NCBI GenBank assembly: GCA_946545765.1 | Contig: CAMNNS010000073.1 | Span: 1 to 6,974 of the forward strand | Source: an uncultured Bacteroidales bacterium | Lineage (GTDB): Bacteria > Bacteroidota > Bacteroidia > Bacteroidales > UBA932 | DNA: 6,974 nucleotides | Direction of reading: 5' to 3' | Shown here: positions 1-6,273 of the stretch, piece after piece | How positions within the stretch are numbered: the stretch's first letter is position 1 | Layout: every line of letters starts with the position of its first letter | The notes under the pieces: generated by a model | Seen by the model: only the letters and a program-made list of their open reading frames with translations | Database searches by the model: none | Told to the model about the DNA's origin: nothing | Position numbers and translations under genes: made by a program

Positions 1-502
1 GTTTAAAACTAATATTATTAGCATTTGTTGTTTTACCAATACTTATAAAAAGCCTATTGTCAAAACTATTTTCTTTAGCAGTTTGAATATTAGGGAGAGT
101 AGTTTTAATTAAGTTTCCTTCAATAGTTGCTCTGTCGTTATAAGGGTAAAGGGCATAAACTGTCTCGGTTAAGGAAGAAACATCATTTACCCCAGGGATA
201 GTACCAGTAAACTCTATATCTCTGCTCTGTTCTGTGTTGTTGGAAGCAAATTTATAAGAACTTCCTCTGTAAAAGATATTTATCTTTTCTTTAGCGCACC
301 AATCAATTCTCTTATAGTTTTGTCCAGCAACAACTGTCTTACTCAATTCTGGATCATCCTCTGTATAACCGATAAATGTAATAGGAGTTAATTGTTCCTC
401 TATATCTTCTGTCTTTATGTTCTCTTTTCTATCTTCTTTGCTACAAGCAAATAGCAAAGCAGCAATAGAGAAGTAAAGTGCTATTAACAAAAGCTTTTTC
501 AT
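1..502 (-). CDS. Fimbrillin-like surface lipoprotein, N-terminal part (3' end beyond window)
   Basis: Reading from the ATG at 502-500 gives 167 open codons that run off the window. Residues 1-20 are a lipoprotein signal peptide: two lysines, a hydrophobic core, then a lipobox LFAC with the lipidated cysteine at residue 20. The next residues (SKEDRKEN) contain K-E-D, similar to the acidic lipoprotein export signal described in Bacteroidetes that sends lipoproteins to the cell surface. The mature part carries fimbrillin-clan features: an early 'IDW...KINIFY' strand (about residues 65-76), 'IEFTGTIPG' and 'VYALYPYND', then a 'LPNIQTAKE' stretch. Related proteins are fimbrial subunits, fimbrial accessory proteins or stand-alone surface lipoproteins; which one this is cannot be told without the C-terminus. 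It appears to be transcribed alone, with a probable -7 element at 633-626 and a leader of about 115 bases. The family call rests on pattern recall, not a search. Confidence 0.75.
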   Translation of the reverse strand, partial: MKKLLLIALYFSIAALLFACSKEDRKENIKTEDIEEQLTPITFIGYTEDDPELSKTVVAGQNYKRIDWCAKEKINIFYRGSSYKFASNNTEQSRDIEFTGTIPGVNDVSSLTETVYALYPYNDRATIEGNLIKTTLPNIQTAKENSFDNRLFISIGKTTNANNISFK

Positions 503-570
503 TGTTTTATGTGATTTATGATACATTATTTTCAAAACTAACACACAATGCACTACTAACTTTTTATCTA

Positions 571-591
571 TATCGTAATACAATCACGATA
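571..591 (-). repeat. Short inverted repeat in the lipoprotein leader
   Basis: TATCGTAA and TCACGATA flank a 5-base loop (TACAA on the plus strand). In the minus-strand transcript this forms an 8-bp stem with one G-U pair. It lies between the probable transcription start and the ATG at 502, so it could be a leader hairpin or a regulator's operator. No U-run follows it, so it does not look like a terminator. A 6-bp perfect core in AT-rich DNA can occur by chance. Confidence 0.3.
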
Positions 592-625
592 ACAAAAAGA
601 CAATGAGTACTATGTATATTTCGTG

Positions 626-633
626 CAAATATA
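626..633 (-). promoter_or_regulatory. Probable Bacteroidetes -7 promoter element for the lipoprotein gene
   Basis: On the minus strand the sequence is TATATTTG, matching the Bacteroidetes primary sigma factor -7 consensus TAnnTTTG. It would start transcription near 619-617, leaving a leader of about 115 bases before the ATG at 502. I find no TTTG at the expected -33 spacing; the upstream DNA is an A/T run (641-652). The identical octamer stands ahead of the dipeptidase gene, which supports the call. Confidence 0.5.
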
Positions 634-753
634 CACTTTTTTTTAAAAAAAATCTTAGTATCCTTTTTTTATGAAGAAGAATACCATTATCATAACGAGT
701 GTGCTATGTCAAAACAATCATCTACAACAGATAGCAATGTTCTGTTTGTCAAT

Positions 754-773
754 ATTATAAGCGATTATAAGCG
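754..773. repeat. 10-bp perfect tandem duplication
   Basis: ATTATAAGCG occurs twice in a row with no mismatch, about 30 bases beyond the end of the dipeptidase gene. It is noncoding. It could be a slippage product or a paired protein-binding half-site; the sequence alone does not decide. Confidence 0.5.
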
Positions 774-801
774 CTATCAGGGTGGGATTTCTCTTAGTAT
801 A

Positions 802-2148
802 TTAGTAATACTTATAGAATAACGCTATAGACTCCATACCCCCAAAGAATTGTTTTAAAAGATAACTTTCATTAGGAGAGTGTATAGTGTCTCGCTCTAA
901 ACCAAATCCCATTAGTAAAGGATCTATCCCTAAAATAATTTGCATCTCTGCAAGGACAGCAATACTGCCACCACCTCTACTTGGCACAGGCTCAATTCCA
1001 TACACCTCTTTTATTGCCTTTGAAGCAGCTTGGAAAGCGTGTGAAGTAATAGGGATTAAAAAACCATTTCCACCTTCACATGGAGTAACATCTACTTTGA
1101 CATAATCTGGAGCGATAGCTTTAAAATGCTCCATAAATAGTTTTGTAATCTCCTCGCTTCTTTGGTTTGGAACAAGTCTCATAGAGATTTTTGCATGGGC
1201 AGTAGATGGAATAACAGTTTTTGCCCCTTGTCCTGTGTAACCGCCCCAAATACCACAAACATCTAAACAAGGGCGAATACCGGTTCTTTCTAAAGTAGAA
1301 TAGCCTTTTTCCCCTTTAATCTCCTTTATGCCAAGGCTCTCTTTGTATTCACTTAAATCAAATGGTGCTCTTGCAAGTTTTGCTCTATCCTCGGAAGATA
1401 GCTCTACAACTTTGTCATAGAAACCTTTAACTGTTACTTTGCCATCTTTATCTATTAAAGAAGAAATCATATCGCAGAGGATATTTATAGGATTTGCTAC
1501 AGCTCCGCCATAATGTCCTGAATGTAAATCTTTATTTGGACCTGTAACGCAAACTTCTAAATAAGAGAGCCCTCTCATCCCACAATTTATAGAAGGGACT
1601 TTTTCAGAAATCATTGTGGTATCAGAGACTAAAATAACATCTGCACTTAGCATCTCTTTATTCTCTCTTACCCAAGCAGGTAGAGAACCACTACCAATTT
1701 CTTCTTCCCCTTCAAAAACAAATTTGATATTGTGTTTAAGTTGATTTGTTCGTACTAAAAATTCAAAAGCTTTAATGTGCATAAACAGCTGCCCCTTATC
1801 ATCATTAGCTCCTCTTCCCCATATTGCTCCATCATGAATTTCTGGTTTAAAAGGGTCGGAATTCCATTTTTCTAAAGGCTCAACAGGTTGAACATCATAA
1901 TGACCATAAATCAAAACAGTTTTTGCATTTTGATCTATAATTTTTTCTCCAAATACAACAGGATTACCTTTTGTAGGGTAAACACCAGCCTTGTCTGCAC
2001 CAGCTTCTAAAAGAAGTTCTACTAATCTTTTAGCACATTTTTCCATGTCTGGTTTATGCTCACTTTTTGCACTGATAGATGGGATTCTCATCAATGAGAA
2101 TAATTCTTCAAAAAATCTCTCTTTGTTTTGCTCAATGTATTGCTTCAT
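802..2148 (-). CDS. M20-family metallodipeptidase (carnosinase/DUG1-like)
   Basis: A complete 448-residue cytosolic zinc peptidase with no signal peptide, expected to cleave dipeptides released during peptide catabolism. The M20 active-site set is all present: H83 and D85 in GHYDVQP, D116 in GRGANDDKG, E149/E150 in EGEEEIGS, D176 in VSD, and H423 in DTIHSPNE. H209 in DLHSGHYGG corresponds to the dimerisation-domain histidine that completes the active site of the partner subunit in carnosinase-type enzymes. Length and motif order fit the dipeptidase branch (CNDP2/Dug1-like) better than the shorter ArgE/DapE branch. The ATG at 2148 is chosen because the protein begins with the usual helix ahead of 'RIPSIS' and a -7 element lies 40 bases upstream. 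There is no Shine-Dalgarno sequence. It ends in TAA and appears to be transcribed separately from the operon above it; substrate range is unknown. Confidence 0.93.
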   Translation of the reverse strand: MKQYIEQNKERFFEELFSLMRIPSISAKSEHKPDMEKCAKRLVELLLEAGADKAGVYPTKGNPVVFGEKIIDQNAKTVLIYGHYDVQPVEPLEKWNSDPFKPEIHDGAIWGRGANDDKGQLFMHIKAFEFLVRTNQLKHNIKFVFEGEEEIGSGSLPAWVRENKEMLSADVILVSDTTMISEKVPSINCGMRGLSYLEVCVTGPNKDLHSGHYGGAVANPINILCDMISSLIDKDGKVTVKGFYDKVVELSSEDRAKLARAPFDLSEYKESLGIKEIKGEKGYSTLERTGIRPCLDVCGIWGGYTGQGAKTVIPSTAHAKISMRLVPNQRSEEITKLFMEHFKAIAPDYVKVDVTPCEGGNGFLIPITSHAFQAASKAIKEVYGIEPVPSRGGGSIAVLAEMQIILGIDPLLMGFGLERDTIHSPNESYLLKQFFGGMESIALFYKYY

Positions 2149-2187
2149 ATATGATTGTTTAAATAAGTTTACAAAGTTTACACTCTA

Positions 2188-2195
2188 CAAATATA
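2188..2195 (-). promoter_or_regulatory. Probable Bacteroidetes -7 promoter element for the dipeptidase gene
   Basis: The minus strand reads TATATTTG, an exact fit to TAnnTTTG and identical to the element ahead of the lipoprotein gene. It puts the transcription start near 2180, about 30 bases from the ATG at 2148. No clear -33 TTTG is present; the nearest candidate (CTTG) is too close. Its position inside the 140-bp gap suggests the dipeptidase is not simply the last gene of the operon upstream. I see no strong terminator at 2212-2288, so some read-through from the operon is possible. Confidence 0.5.
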
Positions 2196-2288
2196 ATAAG
2201 GTTCAAGATTAGTTAAGTTTATTCTTTATAAATTTTGATTTTTAAAATAGGTTTCATAATAGTAAAATAGCGTGTTGTGTTTGGGGTA

Positions 2289-3017
2289 TTAGCAAGATTT
2301 CTTGTTATAAAACTTATTATACAAATAAGGTTGTAAGGTAAATGTTATGACTATAGTAGAAATCATCCCTGCTAAAGTTGATAATCCTATAGAGGATATT
2401 GCGGGGTGTTTTGCAAACATTAGAGAGGTTACTGCAATTATAAGAACAACAGCGGAAAAGAAAATAGCACTTCTATGATATTTAAGCAGTTGCTCTCTTT
2501 CTGGGTGCATTAAACCATCCATGACAAAAATACTATAATCTACCCCCATCCCAAAAATAAAAGTTGATATAACAATGTTTATCAAGTTAAATTTTACACC
2601 AAAAATTGCCATCACTCCAAGTACTATGTACCAACTCATCCCCATAGGCAAGAAAGCAATAATGGCTTTACCCAAGTTTCTCATAGTAATAAGTAGGATA
2701 AAAAAGACAAATATAGAGGAGATAAAAAGCACAGAACTAAAATCGTGATTCATTATCTCTAACATGTCGGTGGTATAAAAGAAAGGATTAACAACCAATA
2801 GATTACGATTGTTAATATCTTTGTCTCCGTATGCTATAATATTACTTGCTTTTTTAATCTTTTCTTTAGATGCAGCTTTTATAGAGGTAAAAATCAGGTA
2901 AGTATCATCTGTTTTTTCTATAAAATTTGACAAAATTGCATCGGGAATAATTTGAGCCTCTAATATATTTATAGGGGAGAATTTCTTTGATAAAATATTA
3001 TAAAATGGTTCAAACAT
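2289..3017 (-). CDS. C-terminal part of MMPL-family exporter (TM8-TM12)
   Basis: From the first ATG after the internal stop this gives 242 residues, but the open frame continues upstream to 3071, so the true coding sequence is longer and the ATG at 3017 is probably an ordinary internal Met. Residues 1-90 are the end of the second periplasmic domain. TM8-TM12 follow at about 93-111, 117-137, 144-168, 183-202 and 209-232. TM10 carries GMGVDYSIF; its D160-Y161 match the proton-relay Asp-Tyr of MMPL proteins. There is no signal peptide or start-proximal membrane segment, as expected for a fragment. A GGAG lies two bases before the ATG, too close for a standard Shine-Dalgarno, and Bacteroidetes rarely use one. 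Reinitiation after the TAA 55 bases upstream is possible but unproven. It ends in TAA and is the last gene of the operon. Confidence 0.8.
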   Translation of the reverse strand: MFEPFYNILSKKFSPINILEAQIIPDAILSNFIEKTDDTYLIFTSIKAASKEKIKKASNIIAYGDKDINNRNLLVVNPFFYTTDMLEIMNHDFSSVLFISSIFVFFILLITMRNLGKAIIAFLPMGMSWYIVLGVMAIFGVKFNLINIVISTFIFGMGVDYSIFVMDGLMHPEREQLLKYHRSAIFFSAVVLIIAVTSLMFAKHPAISSIGLSTLAGMISTIVITFTLQPYLYNKFYNKKSC

Positions 3018-3071
3018 TTCTCCATCTAAACCTGCTCTTTGAGCTGCAGAATTTAATTTGCTTTTTACCTC

Positions 3072-3074
3072 TTA
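3072..3074 (-). other. In-frame TAA interrupting the exporter
   Basis: Minus-strand codons around it read GTA TAA GAG GTA. The frame is unchanged on both sides: 54 bases (18 codons) separate it from the next ATG at 3017. The dipeptidase, ACP, ketosynthase, acyltransferase and exporter frames all end in TAA, which argues against TAA being a sense codon in this organism. A single substitution, or a single base-call error, is the simplest explanation. Confidence 0.85.
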
Positions 3075-4784
3075 TACTTTTTGTGAAGTGAAGTAGTCTT
3101 GCCATTTTGTTATCTTTTTATCTTGTTGATTTATAGACAACAAAATTGACGATGTGTTTGTATAATTAGCTATAATATTGTTGTGTTTTAACTTTTGACA
3201 GATACTCTCAATTTCTGAATTAAAAATAAGGGCAGAATCTAAATTAGTTGAGTGAACGGCAAAAAATTCTTGCAACATCCCATTATCTATTTTTTGAGAG
3301 TAAAGGGAATCGGCAAATTTTACATCTTTTTCAAAGTAGCCGATATTTGTAATATCACTATCAAAATTTGCCTTTCCTTTTGTATAAATTATACTCCCGA
3401 TAAAAATAATTACAACAGTAATTATTATCCATATCTTCTTGGTATAAGGATAAGTTGTAATCTTTTCTATTTGAGCAAAGGCTCTGTTATTCTTCTTGTT
3501 ATGTGAAGAACTTAAAAATTGAGGCAAGAAAAAGAGTGCAAAGAGTGTTGTCCCAATCATTACAAGCGAGGACATAATTCCAAAATCTCTTAGCAGAGCA
3601 GATTTTGTAAATATTAACCCCAATAAAGAACCTACAGTTGTAATACAACCTAACAATATAGGTTTTGTTTGATCTTTTATAAGCTGTTCTTTGTCTGATA
3701 CATACTTGTAATGTGTTGTTATGTGCAAGCAATAACTTAATGCTACTCCAACAACAATGCATCCAATTCCAAGGGCAATAAAGGACATTTGACCTTGGAT
3801 TAAATAGAGCATGGCGATTGCGAATACAACGCCGTAAATTATTGGCAATAAGAGGTAAAGAATAGACCTAAACCCTTTCATACAGATGCCAATTATTAGA
3901 GCAATTAAAATAAGGGCTATTGAAACTGTAGATGCAAGATCTTTCTTAATCCTTTTAGCGTTAAAAACACTTTGCACAGGGGCTCCAAAAAACTTAATGC
4001 TTATATTGGGATTAGCCTTCTCAAAATTCTCTTTATGATATAAAATATAATCTACAAGCCGAGTGCCTGCTTGGCTGTCCATCGCTTTAAATGAGGGAGT
4101 TATAAAGGCTAAAGTCATTGAGCTATCGGACGCAAAGAAGTGCCCATTAATAATTTTAAAACCATCTTGATTTTCCCCTCCCTTTTCTTGCTCAAAATTT
4201 TCACCAATTGCCAAATCTCTAAAAGAAAGAGGGTCTGCACAAATAATATCATAATAAAAACTTCCTGATTCAGACTCTAAAAGAGAGACGTTCTTATTCA
4301 TTAAAGAATCTAAACTGCTTGTTTTTAGAAGATTGTCTATTTTGTCATAAATGTCATAGGGGAGAAAAATTGGGGCGTTCTCCGAGATGAAATTAGCAAC
4401 ATCTGCAAGGAGAGAGTTATCTATATTATAAAGAATATTCTCAATATCAGAACTTCTTTTTGATAACAAATCTTCCTCTTCTTCACCCTTGCACATTAGT
4501 TGTTTGCAAAAAGAGTCTGTAGCTTCAATAAGGTCATCATCAGATACATCGGGAGAATTTTTAATAAACTCCAAGAAAATTTTATCTTTAATTTTTAGTT
4601 TATTAAAAGCATATTTTGCCCCCTCATTATTTTTTGTAGTGGGAAGAAGCTTAGAAATATCCTCTTCGTAGAACATCTTACTTGCTAAAAAAGCAAATAG
4701 TAAAAATCCACCGATAAGTATAAAGTAAAAAGCCGCACGATGTTTCTTAAAGAAACGATATGCGGCTAAAGTAATTTTAGTCAT
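3072..4784 (-). CDS. N-terminal part of MMPL-family exporter (TM1-TM7)
   Basis: This is the 570-residue product made if translation ends at the internal TAA. TM1 is at about residues 18-36, followed by a periplasmic domain of roughly 245 residues that begins with the family motif EDISKLLP (41-48). TM2-TM6 lie at about 283-302, 306-328, 333-353, 376-395 and 402-422, and TM7 at 451-467. About 100 residues of the second periplasmic domain follow ('FDSDITNIGYFEKD', from 474) before the chain stops. TM4 has GVALSYCLH, with S350-Y351 where many MMPL proteins have an Asp-Tyr proton-relay pair. The start lies 5 bp after the ACP stop codon, indicating translational coupling. On its own this product lacks half the second porter domain and TM8-TM12, so I expect it to be non-functional. 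The product class is secure; the substrate is inferred from the neighbours. Confidence 0.85.
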   Translation of the reverse strand: MTKITLAAYRFFKKHRAAFYFILIGGFLLFAFLASKMFYEEDISKLLPTTKNNEGAKYAFNKLKIKDKIFLEFIKNSPDVSDDDLIEATDSFCKQLMCKGEEEEDLLSKRSSDIENILYNIDNSLLADVANFISENAPIFLPYDIYDKIDNLLKTSSLDSLMNKNVSLLESESGSFYYDIICADPLSFRDLAIGENFEQEKGGENQDGFKIINGHFFASDSSMTLAFITPSFKAMDSQAGTRLVDYILYHKENFEKANPNISIKFFGAPVQSVFNAKRIKKDLASTVSIALILIALIIGICMKGFRSILYLLLPIIYGVVFAIAMLYLIQGQMSFIALGIGCIVVGVALSYCLHITTHYKYVSDKEQLIKDQTKPILLGCITTVGSLLGLIFTKSALLRDFGIMSSLVMIGTTLFALFFLPQFLSSSHNKKNNRAFAQIEKITTYPYTKKIWIIITVVIIFIGSIIYTKGKANFDSDITNIGYFEKDVKFADSLYSQKIDNGMLQEFFAVHSTNLDSALIFNSEIESICQKLKHNNIIANYTNTSSILLSINQQDKKITKWQDYFTSQKV

Positions 4785-4789
4785 TTGAG

Positions 4790-5038
4790 TTATTTTTGCT
4801 CTATTCTACTTTGTAGTAGGTCGTATAGCTCACTAAAAATCTTAACATTAGCAAGCTCTGCCCCCTTGATTTTAACCTCAAACTCTTGCTCGATAAGGGC
4901 AATTAGATCTACAAGTGAGAGGCTATCTAAATCTAAAGTTTTCTTTATATCTGCCTCTGGTGTAATGTTTTCTACTTCTACTTCAAATTCGTCAGCCAAT
5001 AATCGGCGAGTTTTTTCTATCAATTCTTCTTTTGTCAT
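4790..5038 (-). CDS. Acyl carrier protein of a secondary lipid/polyene pathway
   Basis: An 82-residue, acidic, helical protein of normal ACP length. The phosphopantetheine attachment motif is DLDSLSLVDL, with the modified serine at residue 39. It would carry the growing acyl chain for the ketosynthase encoded just upstream. It is probably pathway-specific rather than the housekeeping AcpP, because it departs from the AcpP core (usually DSLDTVEL) and sits in an operon with a ketosynthase, an acyltransferase and an exporter. The gap to the ketosynthase gene is 10 bp and to the exporter gene 5 bp, typical of co-transcribed, coupled genes. The ATG at 5038 gives the standard N-terminal helix (MTKEELIEKTRRLL). 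No Shine-Dalgarno is visible. A plus-strand frame covering the same bases is a shadow. Confidence 0.9.
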   Translation of the reverse strand: MTKEELIEKTRRLLADEFEVEVENITPEADIKKTLDLDSLSLVDLIALIEQEFEVKIKGAELANVKIFSELYDLLQSRIEQK

Positions 5039-5048
5039 ACCACAAATA

Positions 5049-6269
5049 TTATAAATTTTTTACTACCAATGTTGAATTTGTTCCTCCAAAACCAAATGAG
5101 TTAGAGAGAAATATATCAAATTTTTTATCTAATCTCTTTGCAGGAATATTAAGATGTGCAGAATCTTCATCGGGATTTTCAAAATTAATATTAGCTGCAA
5201 TAAAATTATTCTTCATCATAATTAATGAGTAGATTATCTCACTTGCTCCAGCCATCCACATCTCATGCCCTGTTTGGCTCTTTGTAGAGGTTACAGGTGG
5301 CATATTATCTCCGAACACTTGATAAATTGCTTTTGCTTCGTTTTGATCCCCTACAGGTGTACTTGTTGCGTGAGCATTGATATATCCTATTTCATTGGCT
5401 TTTAGAGCAGAAGCCTCTAATGCCATTTTTAATGAGCGAGCAGGACCATCTACATTAGGTACAGATATATGGTCTCCATTTGATGAGAAACCATAACCTA
5501 AAACCTCTGCTAAAATAGGTGCTCCCCTTTTGACTGCAGATTCATAATCTTCTAATATTACAGTTGCTGCCCCTCCCGATGGAATAAGCCCATCTCTGTC
5601 TCTATCAAATGGTCTTGAAGCTTTTGTGGGTTCGTTCTCCCTCTTTGAAAAAGCACTGATACCATCAAAGCTACATATAGAGTATGGATTTACCTCTTGA
5701 GCACCTCCGCAGATTACCATATTTTGAAGCCCATTTTGAATAAGCATAGCTCCCCAACCTATAGAGTGAGAGCCACTTGCACAGGCTCCAGAGATTGTAA
5801 GGTTTATCCCTTTGAGTTTAAAAATACAAGAAAGATTCATAGTAACTGTGGAGTTCATAGACTTAAAAATACCACCGCTACCAATCATTGTTGTATCTCT
5901 CTTTTCTCTCATAATATCTACACTCTGAACAATTGGCTCTGCACTGGAATCATTCCCATATAAAATACCAACTTCGTGTGTATCAAGATATTGTTGGTCT
6001 ATGTTTGCACTTTTTAATGCATCTGCTGTTGCACAATATGCGTAAAGGGCTTGTTCGGGCATATAAACACGTTGATTACGGCTTAGAACACCCTTTAAAT
6101 TTGGTAGGTCAAGTTTTGCAGTTAAGGCAGATACAAATCCCATCTCTTTTCTTATAGGATCAAAAACAATTCCACTTTTTCCTGTATATAGAGATTCCCT
6201 CACCTCTTCTATTGTTTTTCCAAGGCAAGAATAAATCCCGATACCTGTAATAACTACTCTTCTTTTCAT
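5049..6269 (-). CDS. FabF-like beta-ketoacyl-ACP synthase, aryl polyene/flexirubin-type
   Basis: A complete 406-residue condensing enzyme of the thiolase superfamily; it would extend an ACP-bound acyl chain by decarboxylative condensation with malonyl-ACP. The N-terminus RRVVITGIG is classic KAS II. The catalytic set is complete: C163 in GACASGSHS, H300 in NAHATSTPVGD, K330 in TSTKSQTGH and H335 in the same motif. The conserved C-terminal loop SNSFGFGGTN is at 389-398. With the Cys present this is an active synthase, not a chain length factor. One departure is TGHEMWMAGASE after H335, where housekeeping FabF usually has TGHxxGAAGxxE; I recall such bulky variants from ketosynthases in Bacteroidetes secondary-lipid operons, but have not checked. 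It lies 4 bp after the acyltransferase stop and 10 bp before the ACP gene. It may work with a second ketosynthase or chain length factor outside the window. Confidence 0.9.
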   Translation of the reverse strand: MKRRVVITGIGIYSCLGKTIEEVRESLYTGKSGIVFDPIRKEMGFVSALTAKLDLPNLKGVLSRNQRVYMPEQALYAYCATADALKSANIDQQYLDTHEVGILYGNDSSAEPIVQSVDIMREKRDTTMIGSGGIFKSMNSTVTMNLSCIFKLKGINLTISGACASGSHSIGWGAMLIQNGLQNMVICGGAQEVNPYSICSFDGISAFSKRENEPTKASRPFDRDRDGLIPSGGAATVILEDYESAVKRGAPILAEVLGYGFSSNGDHISVPNVDGPARSLKMALEASALKANEIGYINAHATSTPVGDQNEAKAIYQVFGDNMPPVTSTKSQTGHEMWMAGASEIIYSLIMMKNNFIAANINFENPDEDSAHLNIPAKRLDKKFDIFLSNSFGFGGTNSTLVVKNL

Positions 6270-6273
6270 ATTT

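Larger units (their letters stand above)
503..801. other. Intergenic region between dipeptidase and lipoprotein genes
   Basis: About 300 bases without a supportable gene. It contains the lipoprotein's probable -7 element and leader, the inverted repeat at 571-591, an A/T-only run around 637-653, and a 10-bp tandem duplication at 754-773. Two tiny plus-strand reading frames (671-760, 29 codons; 706-822, 38 codons) look like chance. No convincing terminator for the dipeptidase gene is visible: the best hairpins near 760-780 have 4-bp stems and no T-run follows. Confidence 0.6.
2289..4784 (-). pseudogene. MMPL/RND-type lipid exporter gene interrupted by one in-frame TAA
   Basis: The frame opened by the ATG at 4784 runs to the TAA at 2291-2289 with only one interruption, a TAA at 3074-3072. 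Removing it gives one 831-codon protein, close to the length of Bacteroidetes MMPL-type exporters. The layout is that of a full RND transporter: TM1, first periplasmic domain, TM2-TM7, second periplasmic domain, TM8-TM12. The 18 codons after the stop (EVKSKLNSAAQRAGLDGE) continue the amphipathic, coding-like character and lead straight into MFEPFYN, so no frameshift is needed. One base change would restore CAA, AAA or GAA. The stop falls in the second periplasmic domain, not at the natural boundary between the two repeats. The family moves lipids or polyene-type products across the inner membrane using proton motive force. Whether the locus is dead, read through, or mis-sequenced cannot be told here. 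Confidence 0.85.

Noticed and set aside
671..822. Tiny plus-strand reading frames (29 codons at 671-760 and 38 codons at 706-822)
   Set aside because: They are short, have no recognisable product and no promoter, and the second overlaps the dipeptidase end.
2212..2288. Terminator after the operon
   Set aside because: Only A/T-rich matches (ATTTT/AAAAT) and an 8-bp direct repeat TAAAATAG are present; there is no G+C-containing stem followed by a T-run.
3072..3074. TAA read as a sense codon (altered genetic code)
   Set aside because: All five genes with visible ends stop at TAA, and none of the other frames contains an internal TAA.
3499..3762. Same-strand, different-frame reading frame inside the exporter
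   Set aside because: Cys/Tyr/Arg-rich out-of-frame shadow of TM4-TM6.
4742..4756. GTTTCTT-A-AAGAAAC palindrome near the exporter start
   Set aside because: It encodes FFKK in the cytoplasmic N-terminus, has a 1-base centre and low G+C, and is most simply a by-product of the codons.
2289..4784. Two separate exporter genes, or a frameshift between them
   Set aside because: Both parts are in one frame with 18 sense codons between the TAA and the next ATG, and the break is inside a domain. A frameshift is not needed and two natural genes are unlikely.
4785..5054. Plus-strand frame opposite the ACP gene
   Set aside because: Serine/isoleucine-rich composition typical of an antisense shadow; the minus-strand ACP has the full DSL motif and operon context.
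5697..6157. Plus-strand frames opposite the ketosynthase gene
   Set aside because: No domain features, and they lie wholly inside a conserved gene with intact catalytic residues.
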